From AV40 sp035568175 (GTDB lineage: Bacteria > Verrucomicrobiota > Verrucomicrobiia > Chthoniobacterales > UBA10450): 64,000 bases of DNA. The notes beneath the pieces were generated by a model that searched no databases, was not told the origin of the DNA, and worked only from the letters and a program-made list of their open reading frames with translations. Below, piece by piece: positions 16,571-29,743 of the stretch; position 1 is the first letter of the stretch; every line of letters starts with the position of its first letter. The stretch lies in NCBI GenBank assembly GCA_035568175.1, contig DATMON010000011.1, positions 1 through 64,000 of the forward strand, written 5' to 3'. The position numbers and the translations under genes are program-made.

Positions 16571-17199
16571 TATGAACCGCGCGCGACAGCGTTTTCTTGC
16601 ATGACCTCATCCACAACGGCGAGGAATGGTTCGGCGCTGAAAGGTTTGGTCAGATAATTTCGTGCGCCGAGGACGAGTAACCGCTCGATCTGGCTCGGCG
16701 TGGCATCTCCGCTGATGACAACGACTGGAATGCGTGCCGTGGCCGGATCTTTTTGCAGATGCTGGATCACTTCTGATCCGTGTATGTCCGGCAAGTCGAG
16801 ATCGAGCAGAATTAGTTTTGGCATACGGGTCTGTGCCAGAGCGAAACCGGTTTCGCCGTTTGTCGCCTGCAACAATTTGAGAGCACGCTTGCTTCCGAGA
16901 AGGAGCTTTACTGACGCAAAGATTCTCGGGTTGTCCTCAATGTAGAGCACGTCGCAGGGCTCGGTCGATCCTGGCTCTGACGCACTGTTGCTATGTCGAG
17001 CCTCTCTAGGTTCTCGATCGATCACACCGAGGAGGGCGCGCGCCGCGGTGAGAATTTGCTGAGCGTTTTCATCGCTCTCGGCCTTCGTTTTGAGCAGTTT
17101 GGCCATTTCGACGATTGCATTCACCTGCGGGCGCAACTCTTCTTTCAAATGCTCTGTGGTCGGTGCCGCGGCGGGGGACGATTCTGGGTCTGTTTTCAT
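16570..17199 (-). CDS. Response regulator with helical N-terminal extension
   Basis: 209 aa. About 80 N-terminal residues form an acidic helical segment (EELRPQVNAIVEMAKLLKTK) that resembles a HisKA helix without a phosphoacceptor His. A receiver follows at about 83-200 of the phytochrome-associated type: acidic pair in LYIEDNP, phosphoacceptor in LILLDLDLP, switch in VVISGDA, Lys in LTKPFS. No output domain is present. The start codon overlaps the stop of the PilT-like gene (TAATG), so translation is coupled. It may relay phosphate or regulate the PilT-like ATPase directly; that is inferred from position only. Confidence 0.85.
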   Translation of the reverse strand: MKTDPESSPAAAPTTEHLKEELRPQVNAIVEMAKLLKTKAESDENAQQILTAARALLGVIDREPREARHSNSASEPGSTEPCDVLYIEDNPRIFASVKLLLGSKRALKLLQATNGETGFALAQTRMPKLILLDLDLPDIHGSEVIQHLQKDPATARIPVVVISGDATPSQIERLLVLGARNYLTKPFSAEPFLAVVDEVMQENAVARGS

Positions 17200-18386
17200 T
17201 AACTGGTTTGAGGAATCGAAGCCGCTGGTACTTTTATCGTATCTTGCAGCTGCAAACCGGATGGCGCTTCAAACGTCTTTGCTTTGAGCTTCTTCAGCAT
17301 GTCGACGTCTCTGCGCATTTTGTGTTTATGCGTGCAGAAGATCAGCGCGGTCTCTTCGTTGATGAATCCGGATTCGTAGGCTTTGAGCAAAGATTGATCG
17401 AAACTGTGCCACCCGAACGAGCTGCCCGCTTCGATGATTTCCTGAAAAGTGCGATTCTCGCCTTCACCGTAAAGAAGTGTTTCACGAGTGCGCATACTGT
17501 TGCCCATGATTTCCGTGAGCAGCAGGCGGCCACCACCAATTTTGCTCACCAGCCGCTGGCTCACCACATAACGCACGGTATCGGCGAGACGTTGACGAAG
17601 CATTTGTTCTTCATCTTTGGCAAACATTCCGAGGATGCGGTTGATTGTCTGGCCCGCGCTGATGGTGTGAAGCGTGGTAAAGACGAGATGACCGGTTTCC
17701 GACGCCGTCATCGCAATCTCCATGGTGGCGCGATCGCGAATTTCGCCGACCAGGATCACCTTTGGTGCCTGGCGCAGCGCCGCGCGAAGACCCTGCACGA
17801 AATCTGGAAAATCTTTGCCGAGCTCGCGTTGATGAAAGATGGCACGCCCGTGCGGATGCAAAAATTCAATGGGGTCTTCGAGTGTGACGATATGAATTGG
17901 CTGCGTTTGATTTATTTCGTTTAGCATCGCGGCGAGAGTCGTTGTTTTGCCGCTCCCGGTAGCGCCGGTGACAAAGACAATCCCATTTCTTTCCTTGATG
18001 ATTTCGTGAAAGACCGGTGGCAATCCGAGCATCTCGAGGGTTGGGATTTTGGATTGCAACTTTCGCATCACAATCGCCTGCCGGCCGTTTTGTTTGAAAA
18101 TATTCACGCGAAACCTGGCAAGACCTTTGAGCGCGTAACTGCAGTCGCATGAACCCAAATTGACGAGATCTCGCCTGAGCCGCTCATCGTTATTGATAAT
18201 GTGATCGGCAAGTTGATCGATTTCCTCCGACCCGAGAACGGTTGCCGGCATTTTGATCGGGAATTCGCTCAGGCAGCCATGCGACTCGACGTACGGAGGC
18301 TTACCGATAGTAAAGAGCAGATCGGACACGCCATCTCCGGTGCGGATCATCGCGGAAAGCAGCTCATCGATGATTTGTGTGTTCAT
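17199..18386 (-). CDS. PilT-like type IV pilus/secretion ATPase
   Basis: 395 aa, slightly longer than classic PilT (about 345-370). PilT-type N-terminal domain at residues 1-100 (VSDLLFTIGKPPYVESHG). Walker A is GATGSGKTTT (141-150), the Asp box is VTLEDPIEF, Walker B is around VILVGEIRD and the His box is GHLVFTTLHT. These features put it in the PilT/PilU retraction group of GspE-like ATPases, which act at the cytoplasmic base of type IV pili. No pilin, PilC or secretin gene is nearby. It sits in an operon with a PAS kinase and response regulators, so it may instead be a signalling-controlled motility motor working with pilus genes elsewhere in the genome. Confidence 0.88.
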   Translation of the reverse strand: MNTQIIDELLSAMIRTGDGVSDLLFTIGKPPYVESHGCLSEFPIKMPATVLGSEEIDQLADHIINNDERLRRDLVNLGSCDCSYALKGLARFRVNIFKQNGRQAIVMRKLQSKIPTLEMLGLPPVFHEIIKERNGIVFVTGATGSGKTTTLAAMLNEINQTQPIHIVTLEDPIEFLHPHGRAIFHQRELGKDFPDFVQGLRAALRQAPKVILVGEIRDRATMEIAMTASETGHLVFTTLHTISAGQTINRILGMFAKDEEQMLRQRLADTVRYVVSQRLVSKIGGGRLLLTEIMGNSMRTRETLLYGEGENRTFQEIIEAGSSFGWHSFDQSLLKAYESGFINEETALIFCTHKHKMRRDVDMLKKLKAKTFEAPSGLQLQDTIKVPAASIPQTS

Positions 18387-18465
18387 GAGAATCAGCCGGC
18401 CTCCGAGAGGGCAGGTGCCTGAGGAAAGCAGCTAGGAATGTGCCGCGGGTCGTTTAGTCAGTTGA

Positions 18466-18750
18466 TCACCAAGACACGTTCACCGATTCGTGAACGCCGT
18501 CGTGGCCAGACGTGGTCCCGTGCAGGACGAAATCGCGTTCCTGGTACGCGCATTGAAAAGAGCGGACCGCGGCACCTTCCAGCATGATGTCGTCAGCGAC
18601 TCTATTGAGAATTAACGGTTTTTTGTGTTTCCCATATCTCATCTCCACCGGGGGCCCCTGGTTACACACGCCGCACCAGTGGCGCTGCGCATTATTAAGC
18701 CGCATTCTCGCACCACAACTATCGCAAATAAAAAGTTCTTTCTTCATCAC
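18466..18750 (-). CDS. Small zinc-ribbon protein of unknown function
   Basis: 94 aa. The N-terminus has two Cys pairs (CDSCG and CGVCN) separated by a basic segment, a plausible zinc ribbon. The rest matches nothing I recognise. It lies 12 bp downstream of the 207-aa unknown gene and 79 bp upstream of the PilT-like gene, on the same strand, within the kinase operon. It might be a DNA- or protein-binding adaptor; no function can be assigned. Confidence 0.55.
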   Translation of the reverse strand: MMKKELFICDSCGARMRLNNAQRHWCGVCNQGPPVEMRYGKHKKPLILNRVADDIMLEGAAVRSFQCAYQERDFVLHGTTSGHDGVHESVNVSW

Positions 18751-18762
18751 CGTTGACTGGCA

Positions 18763-19386
18763 CTAATCAGCTTGCCCGGGACCGCGCCCGCCAGAGGCGA
18801 ACTTCCCTTTCCATTTCTTGAGCAGAGTTTGCCGGACCTTCAATCGCCATTTGGCTGCTGTGCCAGTTATTAGCGGAACAAGACCCGGCGCATCATCGGG
18901 ACCCACCGTAATGTAGAGAGTGTCATTTTTCTGCCGTTTCCCATTTATTCGCGTTGCGATCGCCACGCCGGCGCTTCGAAATGCGCGAACAATTCGGTAA
19001 GCATGAATTGGCCGAACTGTCTTTTCCTTGACTGTCATCTCAATGCCCGTTGGTATTCGCTGCGCAGACGGCTTTCTCTTTGCGTTGTCAATTTCCACCG
19101 GAAATCCCGTGTCCTCGAGTACGTTTGCGATCTCGCGTTCATAACCGACCGCTTCACTATCGGATGCGGCCGCCATCATCGAGACCGGTCCTATCGTCGA
19201 ATATTGTAATTCGGTTGAGATATCTTTTCGCTGCTCCGTCGTGAGATGGCGCTCATGTGAGAGCGTGCGCGGATCAGTCTTGCCACCCTTTGCTTTATGT
19301 TTCCTTCTCCAAGCTCGAAAATTTGTTCGTGCCGCGCGGAACGGGTCAGCCGCGATCAGGAGTTTTTGAACGTAAGACAGATTCAT
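18763..19386 (-). CDS. Hypothetical protein in the kinase operon
   Basis: 207 aa, strongly basic at both ends. The middle (about residues 70-165) has the form of a small alpha/beta domain: MMAAASDSEAVGYEREIANV, a turn, TGIEMTVKE, then IHAYRIVRAFRSAGVAI and LYITVGPDD. A comparable pattern is seen in uncharacterised proteins where an exposed domain compares a pair of states, but I cannot name the family with confidence. No signal peptide or membrane helix. It begins 5 bp after the two-receiver regulator and is very likely co-transcribed with it. Confidence 0.6.
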   Translation of the reverse strand: MNLSYVQKLLIAADPFRAARTNFRAWRRKHKAKGGKTDPRTLSHERHLTTEQRKDISTELQYSTIGPVSMMAAASDSEAVGYEREIANVLEDTGFPVEIDNAKRKPSAQRIPTGIEMTVKEKTVRPIHAYRIVRAFRSAGVAIATRINGKRQKNDTLYITVGPDDAPGLVPLITGTAAKWRLKVRQTLLKKWKGKFASGGRGPGQAD

Positions 19387-19391
19387 GCGGG

Positions 19392-20207
19392 TTACCTCAA
19401 TCCCGCAGCATCAACGAGGCCATCAGCTAATGCCCCTCTAATCGCGCCAAAAAGTTCTTCCGCCTCGTATGGTTTTTCAAAATATCCTGCCGCTCCCAAT
19501 TTTTTTGCCTTTTCCCGGAAGTCGGCCTTCTTGCTGGCGGTAAGAAAAATAATCGGAGTAGGCGTGGGAATGAGACTTTGAATTCGTTCGGCAACGGAAA
19601 AGCCGTCGCCGGCGGGCATGGAGATGTCCAATAGCACCAGGGCCGGAGGATTGTCGATGGCGGCCTTCAATCCTGTCAACGCGTCATAAGCCGTGGTAGC
19701 CCCATAGCCGGCGGCTTTGAGTCGAAGGGCCAAGGCCATCGCGATTTTCTGATCATCTTCGATGATGAGAATCTGCTTGGGTCGCTGGTCATCCTGTTTG
19801 AGGCCGGCGGAGGCGACGGATTCCCACGTATCCAGTGAATCCATTCGATCTAATTCGCGCTCGATGCTGTAGAGTAGTTTTTCGGTGTCGAAAGGTTTTT
19901 CGAACAGGCCGGCGGCCCCCAAATCCGTTACTTTTTGAAGAAGTTCCGGACTCTTAGAAGCGGTGATAATAATAATCGGCGCGTTCTTCGTTTCGGGCAT
20001 TTTGTGGAAGGTTTCCGCCAGCTCGAAGCCGTTGCCCGCAGGCATGGCAAGATCCAGGAGGATCAAGTCAGGTTTAACGGTGCGGCCCAGGTTCGCTCCC
20101 TGGATCGCATCGGACGCGATTGATACCGCGTAACGATTTGCTTTGAGTCGAACTTGCAGAGCCAGGGCGATTTTCTGATCGTCCTCGACTACTAATATTG
20201 TTTTCAT
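19392..20207 (-). CDS. Tandem two-receiver response regulator
   Basis: 271 aa made of two CheY-like receivers in tandem (about residues 3-120 and 145-262) with no output domain. Both are complete: acidic pairs in LVVEDDQK and LIIEDDQK, phosphoacceptors in LILLDLAMP and LVLLDISMP, Lys in FEKPFD and FEKPYE. The two halves are clearly related (K-I-A-[LM]-A-L-x-[LV]-R-L-K-A and PAGDGF/PAGNGF), so they arose by internal duplication. The start overlaps the kinase stop by four bases (ATGA). It is the probable phosphate acceptor of the PAS kinase at 20204-21709. Confidence 0.9.
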   Translation of the reverse strand: MKTILVVEDDQKIALALQVRLKANRYAVSIASDAIQGANLGRTVKPDLILLDLAMPAGNGFELAETFHKMPETKNAPIIIITASKSPELLQKVTDLGAAGLFEKPFDTEKLLYSIERELDRMDSLDTWESVASAGLKQDDQRPKQILIIEDDQKIAMALALRLKAAGYGATTAYDALTGLKAAIDNPPALVLLDISMPAGDGFSVAERIQSLIPTPTPIIFLTASKKADFREKAKKLGAAGYFEKPYEAEELFGAIRGALADGLVDAAGLR

Positions 20208-21709
20208 TTATTAATCCGTTTGTTGAGCGGTGCGGGATGAAGCGAAATGCCGGAGCCGTTGATTACTGGCTGCTTGGGTATCGTGAATGAAAAAGTGCTT
20301 CCCCTGCCGAGAGCGCTTTCCACCCAAATGTTTCCCCCGTGCATCAACACCAACTCGCGGCAAAGATACAATCCCAGGCCGACGCCTTTTTCCGGGGTGG
20401 CGTTGCCATTTTTGATCTGATAAAAACGATGAAAGAGATTGTCGATCTTGTCTTTTGGAATGCCGCAACCGTTATCCGTGACGGAAATTTGAACGCATTC
20501 GGAATTTTTCGGATGCTCTGCAAGCTTTACGACAATCGTCCCGCCCTCGAGCGTGAATTTTAAGGCGTTGTTCAGCAGATTGGTGAGGATCTGCATGATT
20601 CGGCTCTCGTCTACCATCACGTCCGTCAAGTCCGTGTCCAGCTCCTCGCTTAAGCGGATCTTCTTCCGTGTCGCGACCGGCTCCATGACTGTCATTGCCC
20701 GGTGGATGATGGCAGCCAGGGAGACGGGCTTCAGTTCGATATGCAACTTGCCCGTGTCTAATCGCGTGGCGTCCAGCAAATCATTGATGTAGACCGCCAA
20801 TTCCGTGCAGCTTTTCTTGGCGATCCCCAAGTAATTCAACTGGGTCGAGTTTAGTTCGCCAGCCAGGCCGTCCATCACGATCGAAACGAACTCGCGTGCT
20901 GCCGTCAGGGGAGTTTTAAGCTCGTGTGAAAGAGTGTGATAAAAGTATTGAACCTCTTGACTTCTCTTCTTGAGGTCGCGGTTGGTCTGCTCCAATTCGG
21001 CCTGGATGTCGCGCATCTTCTTCTCGTCTTGCTTGCGTTCGGTGATATTGCGGATGTTGCATTGAATCACGTTGCGGTCACCGGCTTGATACACGTTGCT
21101 GACAAACTCTACGTCAACGTGGCGGCCATCCCTCGTTTCCAATGGCAGGTCGTCATAGCGGACGTACCCGTCTCTCTGTAGTCGCCCAAGCATGACCTTG
21201 TTCGACTCGATATCCTTGAACGGACTAAGTTCCCCGACGGTCCTTCCCACCATCTCAGCGTGAGAAAAACCCAATAACTCGACCAGGAAAGGGTTCACAT
21301 CGCTGATGCGTCCCGTTTCAACGTCCAGAATCAGGATCCCGTCCCTCGCCGCTTCGAATAATCGCCGATAACTAAGTTCCGAGGCGCGCAGTGCTTGCTC
21401 AATCTGCGTTTCGGCCTGTTCAACCCGCGTCTTCGCCTGTTCGGTCCGGATCTCCGCCTTTTCCGTGCGCGTCTCTGCTTGTTCTGTCCGTGTCTCGGCT
21501 TGCTCGGTCCGCGTATTGGCTTGTTCGGTCCGCGTATTGGCTTGTTTGGTGCGCGCCTCAGCCTGCTCCGTCCGCGTCTCCGCCTGTTTAATCCGCGTGT
21601 CGTGGCCGGGCATCGGGTCCCAGCGTTCGGGCTGGGACGCTGATTCGAGCACTACTCCTTTCGGGTCCGTGTTTGGTTCGCCAGTCTCTTCCCCTGAACC
21701 TTTTAGCAT
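20204..21709 (-). CDS. PAS sensor histidine kinase with heptad-repeat coiled coil
   Basis: 501 aa from the ATG at 21709. An upstream start at 21766 would run through the conserved promoter element and is rejected. After about 30 residues comes an almost perfect coiled coil of 7-residue repeats (TRTEQAE type, about ten copies, residues 35-110). A PAS domain follows (about 120-240: LFEAARDGILILDVETG), then a short coil, HisKA with His in TLSHELKTPL, and an ATPase domain (NLLNNALKF, GVGLGLYL). No membrane helices and no receiver. It heads a six-gene minus-strand operon down to 16570 and is preceded by the triple-box element. The coiled coil may act as a length-adjustable rod for dimerisation or partner binding. 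Confidence 0.88.
   Translation of the reverse strand: MLKGSGEETGEPNTDPKGVVLESASQPERWDPMPGHDTRIKQAETRTEQAEARTKQANTRTEQANTRTEQAETRTEQAETRTEKAEIRTEQAKTRVEQAETQIEQALRASELSYRRLFEAARDGILILDVETGRISDVNPFLVELLGFSHAEMVGRTVGELSPFKDIESNKVMLGRLQRDGYVRYDDLPLETRDGRHVDVEFVSNVYQAGDRNVIQCNIRNITERKQDEKKMRDIQAELEQTNRDLKKRSQEVQYFYHTLSHELKTPLTAAREFVSIVMDGLAGELNSTQLNYLGIAKKSCTELAVYINDLLDATRLDTGKLHIELKPVSLAAIIHRAMTVMEPVATRKKIRLSEELDTDLTDVMVDESRIMQILTNLLNNALKFTLEGGTIVVKLAEHPKNSECVQISVTDNGCGIPKDKIDNLFHRFYQIKNGNATPEKGVGLGLYLCRELVLMHGGNIWVESALGRGSTFSFTIPKQPVINGSGISLHPAPLNKRINK
21391..21600 (-). repeat. 21-bp tandem repeats coding a heptad coiled coil
   Basis: About ten copies of a 21-bp unit encode variants of TRTEQAE (also ARTKQAN, TRTEKAE, IRTEQAK) within the PAS kinase gene. 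Unit length is exactly one heptad, so copy-number changes would keep both the frame and the coiled-coil register. The first and last units are the most diverged. Confidence 0.85.
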
Positions 21710-21720
21710 CCTGCAGATAG

Positions 21721-21779
21721 AGCAGCGCGGATGCAACGCAGGAGTGCGGTGAGTACGGCATTTCACCGCGGGCTATTAC
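21721..21779 (-). promoter_or_regulatory. Triple-box upstream element (copy F)
   Basis: Read on the minus strand: GTAATAGCCCGC from 21779, GTACTCACCGC 23 bp later and GCATCCGCGCTGCT 22 bp after that, ending at 21721. The kinase ATG at 21709 follows 11 bp later. It points away from copy C, so the two elements form a divergent pair about 115 bp apart. Confidence 0.55.
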
Positions 21780-21894
21780 TGAAGCCGCTTACTTTTTTGC
21801 ATGGGTGGCCTGGATTGGACTCGATAAGACCGAGCGATTCAGGAAGAGATATTCGTTGGATTACCAAAGGCGTTGTTGCTAAGGCCGTTTTTGC

Positions 21895-21954
21895 GGGATT
21901 TCACGAACCCAAAATGCGTACTTTCCGCACCCGTCGGCTGCATACTCGCTGCTG
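21895..21954 (+). promoter_or_regulatory. Triple-box upstream element (copy C)
   Basis: Boxes GGGATTTCAC at 21895 (weak), GTACTTTCCGC at 21918 and ATACTCGCTGCT ending near 21953, spaced 23 and 24 bp. No good start codon follows at the usual distance. The next coding sequence on this strand is a decayed kinase fragment at 22109, and then the large hybrid kinase at 22311. Between the element and that fragment I see nothing else recognisable. Confidence 0.45.
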
Positions 21955-22108
21955 AATACGTGTTCCGTGAAAGCCTCATTGTCGTTGACCGCGCCGGCAA
22001 TCGGAGCGTTTCATCGCCATGCTCGCCAATCGCTGCTTTCTGAACCTTTGTGCCGTTCTTGAAGGTCACTGTCGGGCTCAAAGGGGGAAATAATCAGCAA
22101 GCATTATC

Positions 22109-22310
22109 ATGTTACCACTTTTTGCAAAGCGGCTGCTTTCTCTGACTTCGGGCAAGCAGGAATTTCGCGCGCGCGCCAGCCGCGAGCTGTGCCCGCCAAT
22201 AAATCACACGCTCGGTTTCGGGCAGCTGTTGGAAATGGACGAGCTCAGTTGCCAACAGCAGGAGAGCGTCCAGCAAATCCTGACCCGCGGTCGCGACTTG
22301 AAACACGCGT

Positions 22311-22318
<8 letters not shown>
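22109..22318 (+). pseudogene. Histidine kinase remnant (HisKA fragment)
   Basis: The 69-codon frame carries the recognisable core of a HisKA domain: REL-PPINHTLGFGQLLEMD followed by QQQESVQQILTRGRDL. In intact relatives the sequence is S-H-E-L-R-T-P with the phosphoacceptor His. Here it reads SRELCPP, so the His is gone, and no ATPase domain follows. The fragment runs 8 bp into the start of the hybrid kinase. It is a dead remnant of another kinase, probably the original target of promoter element C. Confidence 0.6.
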
Positions 22319-27080
<4,762 letters not shown>

Positions 27081-27084
27081 CATA

Positions 27085-28371
27085 ATGAAGAGAACTTACA
27101 CTCCTACGAGACCCAAAAAGATCCTCATCGTGGACGACGATGAGATTGTCGCGAACACCTACCGAAATAAACTTCAAAGCGAGCGATTCAAGGTCGAGGT
27201 TGCGACCAGCGGAGAAAAGGCTTTGCAGAGCCTTAAGAGAGAACCGGTTGACCTGGTAATTCTCGATTTCTCGCTCCCGGGAATGAATGCAGCGGAAATT
27301 CTCAAAACGATTCGATTTCAGATTGGCTCCAAGGCATTGCCGATCATCGTTTTCACGAACTTTTATTTGCCCGGTGTGGTTCAGGCTGCCTCGGAAGCAG
27401 GCGCGACTAGATGTGTTAGAAAGAGTGATTGCACGCCGCGTGTGATGGTGGAGATCGTACTGGAAGCGTTGGCAATGCCGCAGACTATCGTCGGCGGTGC
27501 GAGACCGGGCGAGATCCTATCCGGCTTTGAAACAAGGACGGATCTTTTCGAGATGGAGTATCAAGAAAAACTGGTTTCGGATTTTCTCGCCGGCGCGCCC
27601 CAAAAACTAGGGAGAGTACGTACCGGTCATCACGCTTTAGTTAACATCAAACGTGAAGGCGTGTGCCTGGATGAACTTTTCGAGATGCGCCGGCAGGCTC
27701 GATTGCTGGCTGGCGCAGCCGGCCTTCCCGGTTTCCGTGAAATCGCGCAGTTAGCCGACGCTTTGGAAGCGCTTTTCATTCGGCTACACGAAAAGCCGGC
27801 GAACATCACGTCATCGGTCATTCGAACGATCGGGCAAGCTATCGACTTTTTAACTGCCGCATTGGACAACGCCACCAAGCCCGCAGTGGAGATACCCGTT
27901 TCACCCACGATTCTGGTGGTGGACGACGAGGTCATTTCACGCGAGGCGATTTGTTCCGCGATCGAAAGGGCCAACCTTCGCGCCGTCAGTTTGGACGATC
28001 CGATGGTAGCGGAGGGCCTCCTGCAAGAAACGCATTTCGATCTCATTTTTTTGGACGTCGAGATGCCGGGACAGAGTGGCTTGGATCTCTGCGCCAAGAT
28101 ACGAAAGATGACAACAAACCGGGCCACACCGGTGGTGTTTGTCACGGCCCATTGTGATTTTGGGAGCCGGGCACAATCGGTCTTAAGCGGTGGGAATGAT
28201 TTCATCGCCAAACCGTTCCTTTCGGTTGAACTGGCGGTTAAGGCGTTGGTTTGGCTTTTCAAGGGGAGATTGCAGCCGCTCTCAACGGCACGTCCGGCTA
28301 ATATGGAAGACCGTTTGATCGAACCGCCAAATGAACCGGCGCGAACCAATGCCGCCCTCGCCGCCTCCTAG
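27085..28371 (+). CDS. Phosphorelay protein: receiver, HPt-like, receiver
   Basis: 428 aa from the ATG at 27085, 4 bp after the hybrid kinase stop; the reading frame extends upstream inside that kinase but the internal start is preferred. Receiver 1 (about 12-130) has ILIVDDDE, phosphoacceptor in LVILDFSLP and Lys in VRKSDC. A helical domain (about 150-270) has the length and helix pattern of HPt, but where the phospho-His motif H-x-L-K-G is expected it reads RLLAGAAG, so the His is missing. Receiver 2 (about 275-395) has LVVDDEVI, LIFLDVEMP, VFVTAH and IAKPFL. No output domain. It probably acts as a phosphate sink or relay scaffold for the kinase upstream. Confidence 0.85.
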   Translation: MKRTYTPTRPKKILIVDDDEIVANTYRNKLQSERFKVEVATSGEKALQSLKREPVDLVILDFSLPGMNAAEILKTIRFQIGSKALPIIVFTNFYLPGVVQAASEAGATRCVRKSDCTPRVMVEIVLEALAMPQTIVGGARPGEILSGFETRTDLFEMEYQEKLVSDFLAGAPQKLGRVRTGHHALVNIKREGVCLDELFEMRRQARLLAGAAGLPGFREIAQLADALEALFIRLHEKPANITSSVIRTIGQAIDFLTAALDNATKPAVEIPVSPTILVVDDEVISREAICSAIERANLRAVSLDDPMVAEGLLQETHFDLIFLDVEMPGQSGLDLCAKIRKMTTNRATPVVFVTAHCDFGSRAQSVLSGGNDFIAKPFLSVELAVKALVWLFKGRLQPLSTARPANMEDRLIEPPNEPARTNAALAAS

Positions 28372-28374
28372 CCT

Positions 28375-28935
28375 GTGACCACCGAAACGTGTCGGTCCGA
28401 TCCAGCTTTGATTCCATTCACTCCGCCTTGGGAATCTGCTCCCATCGTACGGAGCGAGATCGCGGCCGCTACCTTGGACAAAACAATACCTATCATTATT
28501 GCGGAGGACGATCCGGTCTCCCGCGAAGTAATTTCAGCGGCGGTGAGCAAGTGGGGCTTTCGCAGCATCGTCACGCAAGACGGACATGAAGCGATGGCGG
28601 CGATTCGTGCAGAACAAGGTGCGGTTATAGTGATTCTCGACTGGATGATGCCCGGGATGGATGGCCTCGAAGTCTGCCGGCGCATTCGCCAGAGTGGTAA
28701 GCGGGCGCATATCATTTTGCTGACAGCGCGCGCCGCCAAGGAGAGTTTGGTGGAAGGACTTAAGAGCGGGGCGGACGATTATCTGGTGAAACCATTCGAT
28801 AAGAATGAATTGCTCGCTCGTATAAACGTGGGTCTCCGCATACTCGGATTGGAAACATCGCTGGTAAATCGTGTTAAAGAATTGGAATCAGCTCTGTCGG
28901 AAATTCACGATTTAAAGCTCCAGGTACCTCTGTAA
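28375..28935 (+). CDS. Response regulator, receiver with short C-terminal helix
   Basis: 186 aa, GTG start 3 bp after the previous stop. A leader of about 35 residues precedes a receiver (about 38-155: IIIAEDDPVSR, VILDWMMPGMDG, LLTARAA, LVKPFDKNE). The C-terminal 25 residues form a helix (LVNRVKELESAL) of the kind that usually connects to a GGDEF or other output domain, but the gene stops there. It closes the three-gene phosphorelay set 22311-28935. It is similar to the receiver part of PleD-like or adenylate-cyclase-linked regulators; no output is visible. Confidence 0.88.
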   Translation: MTTETCRSDPALIPFTPPWESAPIVRSEIAAATLDKTIPIIIAEDDPVSREVISAAVSKWGFRSIVTQDGHEAMAAIRAEQGAVIVILDWMMPGMDGLEVCRRIRQSGKRAHIILLTARAAKESLVEGLKSGADDYLVKPFDKNELLARINVGLRILGLETSLVNRVKELESALSEIHDLKLQVPL

Positions 28936-28999
28936 GCAAATCGCCGCGCTGATCCCGCGTTGACACTTTTGTCCGAGCGCGCAGGATTGCAGCCTAACA

Positions 29000-29743
29000 A
29001 TGAGGCTCGAAAATCAGAATGCCATCGTCACTGGCGCGGGGCGGGGGATTGGACGTGCGATAGCTATCCGGCTGGCGAGTGAAGGCGCGCGCGTCGCGTG
29101 TGTCAGTCGTACTGAAGAAAACGCCAAGCGCACGGCGGATGAAATAAATATTTTGCGCGCGGATTCGGCGAAACATTACCCGGTCGATGTTGCCGATCAC
29201 GCCGCGGTGCAAAAAGTTGGCGCCCAAATTCTGGAAGACTGCGGCAAGATCGACATCCTGGTCAACAACGCTGGCGTGACGCGGGATGGGCTCGCGATGC
29301 GAATGTCGATCGAAGATTGGGACACCGTGATCAACACGAATTTGCGGGGCGCATTCAATTTCACGCAGTCAATCCTGCGTGCGATGATCAAGCAGCGCAG
29401 CGGCCGCATCATCAATATAACCTCTGTGATTGGCTTAATCGGCAATGCTGGGCAAACAAATTATGCGGCGAGCAAGGCCGGACTGATCGGTTTTACAAAA
29501 TCGCTCGCTCGCGAGTTGGCCAGTCGCAACATCACGGTCAACGCAATCGCGCCGGGATTCATCACCACTGACATGACGTCAGGTTTGTCGGAGGAGATTA
29601 AGAAAACAATCCAGTCCCAGATTCCGCTCGGGAAAACCGGCGCACCCGAAGATATCGCCAGCACCGCCGCATTTCTGGCGTCAGCCGAGGCCAGTTACAT
29701 CACCGGCCAGGTGATCAGCGTGGACGGCGGAATGGTGATGTAA
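29000..29743 (+). CDS. fabG: 3-oxoacyl-ACP reductase (SDR family)
   Basis: 247 aa, the usual FabG length. It reduces 3-ketoacyl-ACP with NADPH in fatty-acid elongation. The Rossmann glycine motif is VTGAGRGIGRA, NNAG occurs in ILVNNAGVTRDG, and the catalytic Ser, Tyr, Lys lie in NITSVIGLIGNAGQTNYAASK. The C-terminus (SYITGQVISVDGGMVM) is typical of true FabG. No other fatty-acid genes adjoin; the next gene converges with no gap between the two stop codons. Confidence 0.93.
   Translation: MRLENQNAIVTGAGRGIGRAIAIRLASEGARVACVSRTEENAKRTADEINILRADSAKHYPVDVADHAAVQKVGAQILEDCGKIDILVNNAGVTRDGLAMRMSIEDWDTVINTNLRGAFNFTQSILRAMIKQRSGRIINITSVIGLIGNAGQTNYAASKAGLIGFTKSLARELASRNITVNAIAPGFITTDMTSGLSEEIKKTIQSQIPLGKTGAPEDIASTAAFLASAEASYITGQVISVDGGMVM

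Noticed and set aside
21839..22081. Minus-strand 80-codon frame between the two divergent kinase regions
   Set aside because: It reads through promoter element C in reverse and shows no recognisable domain.
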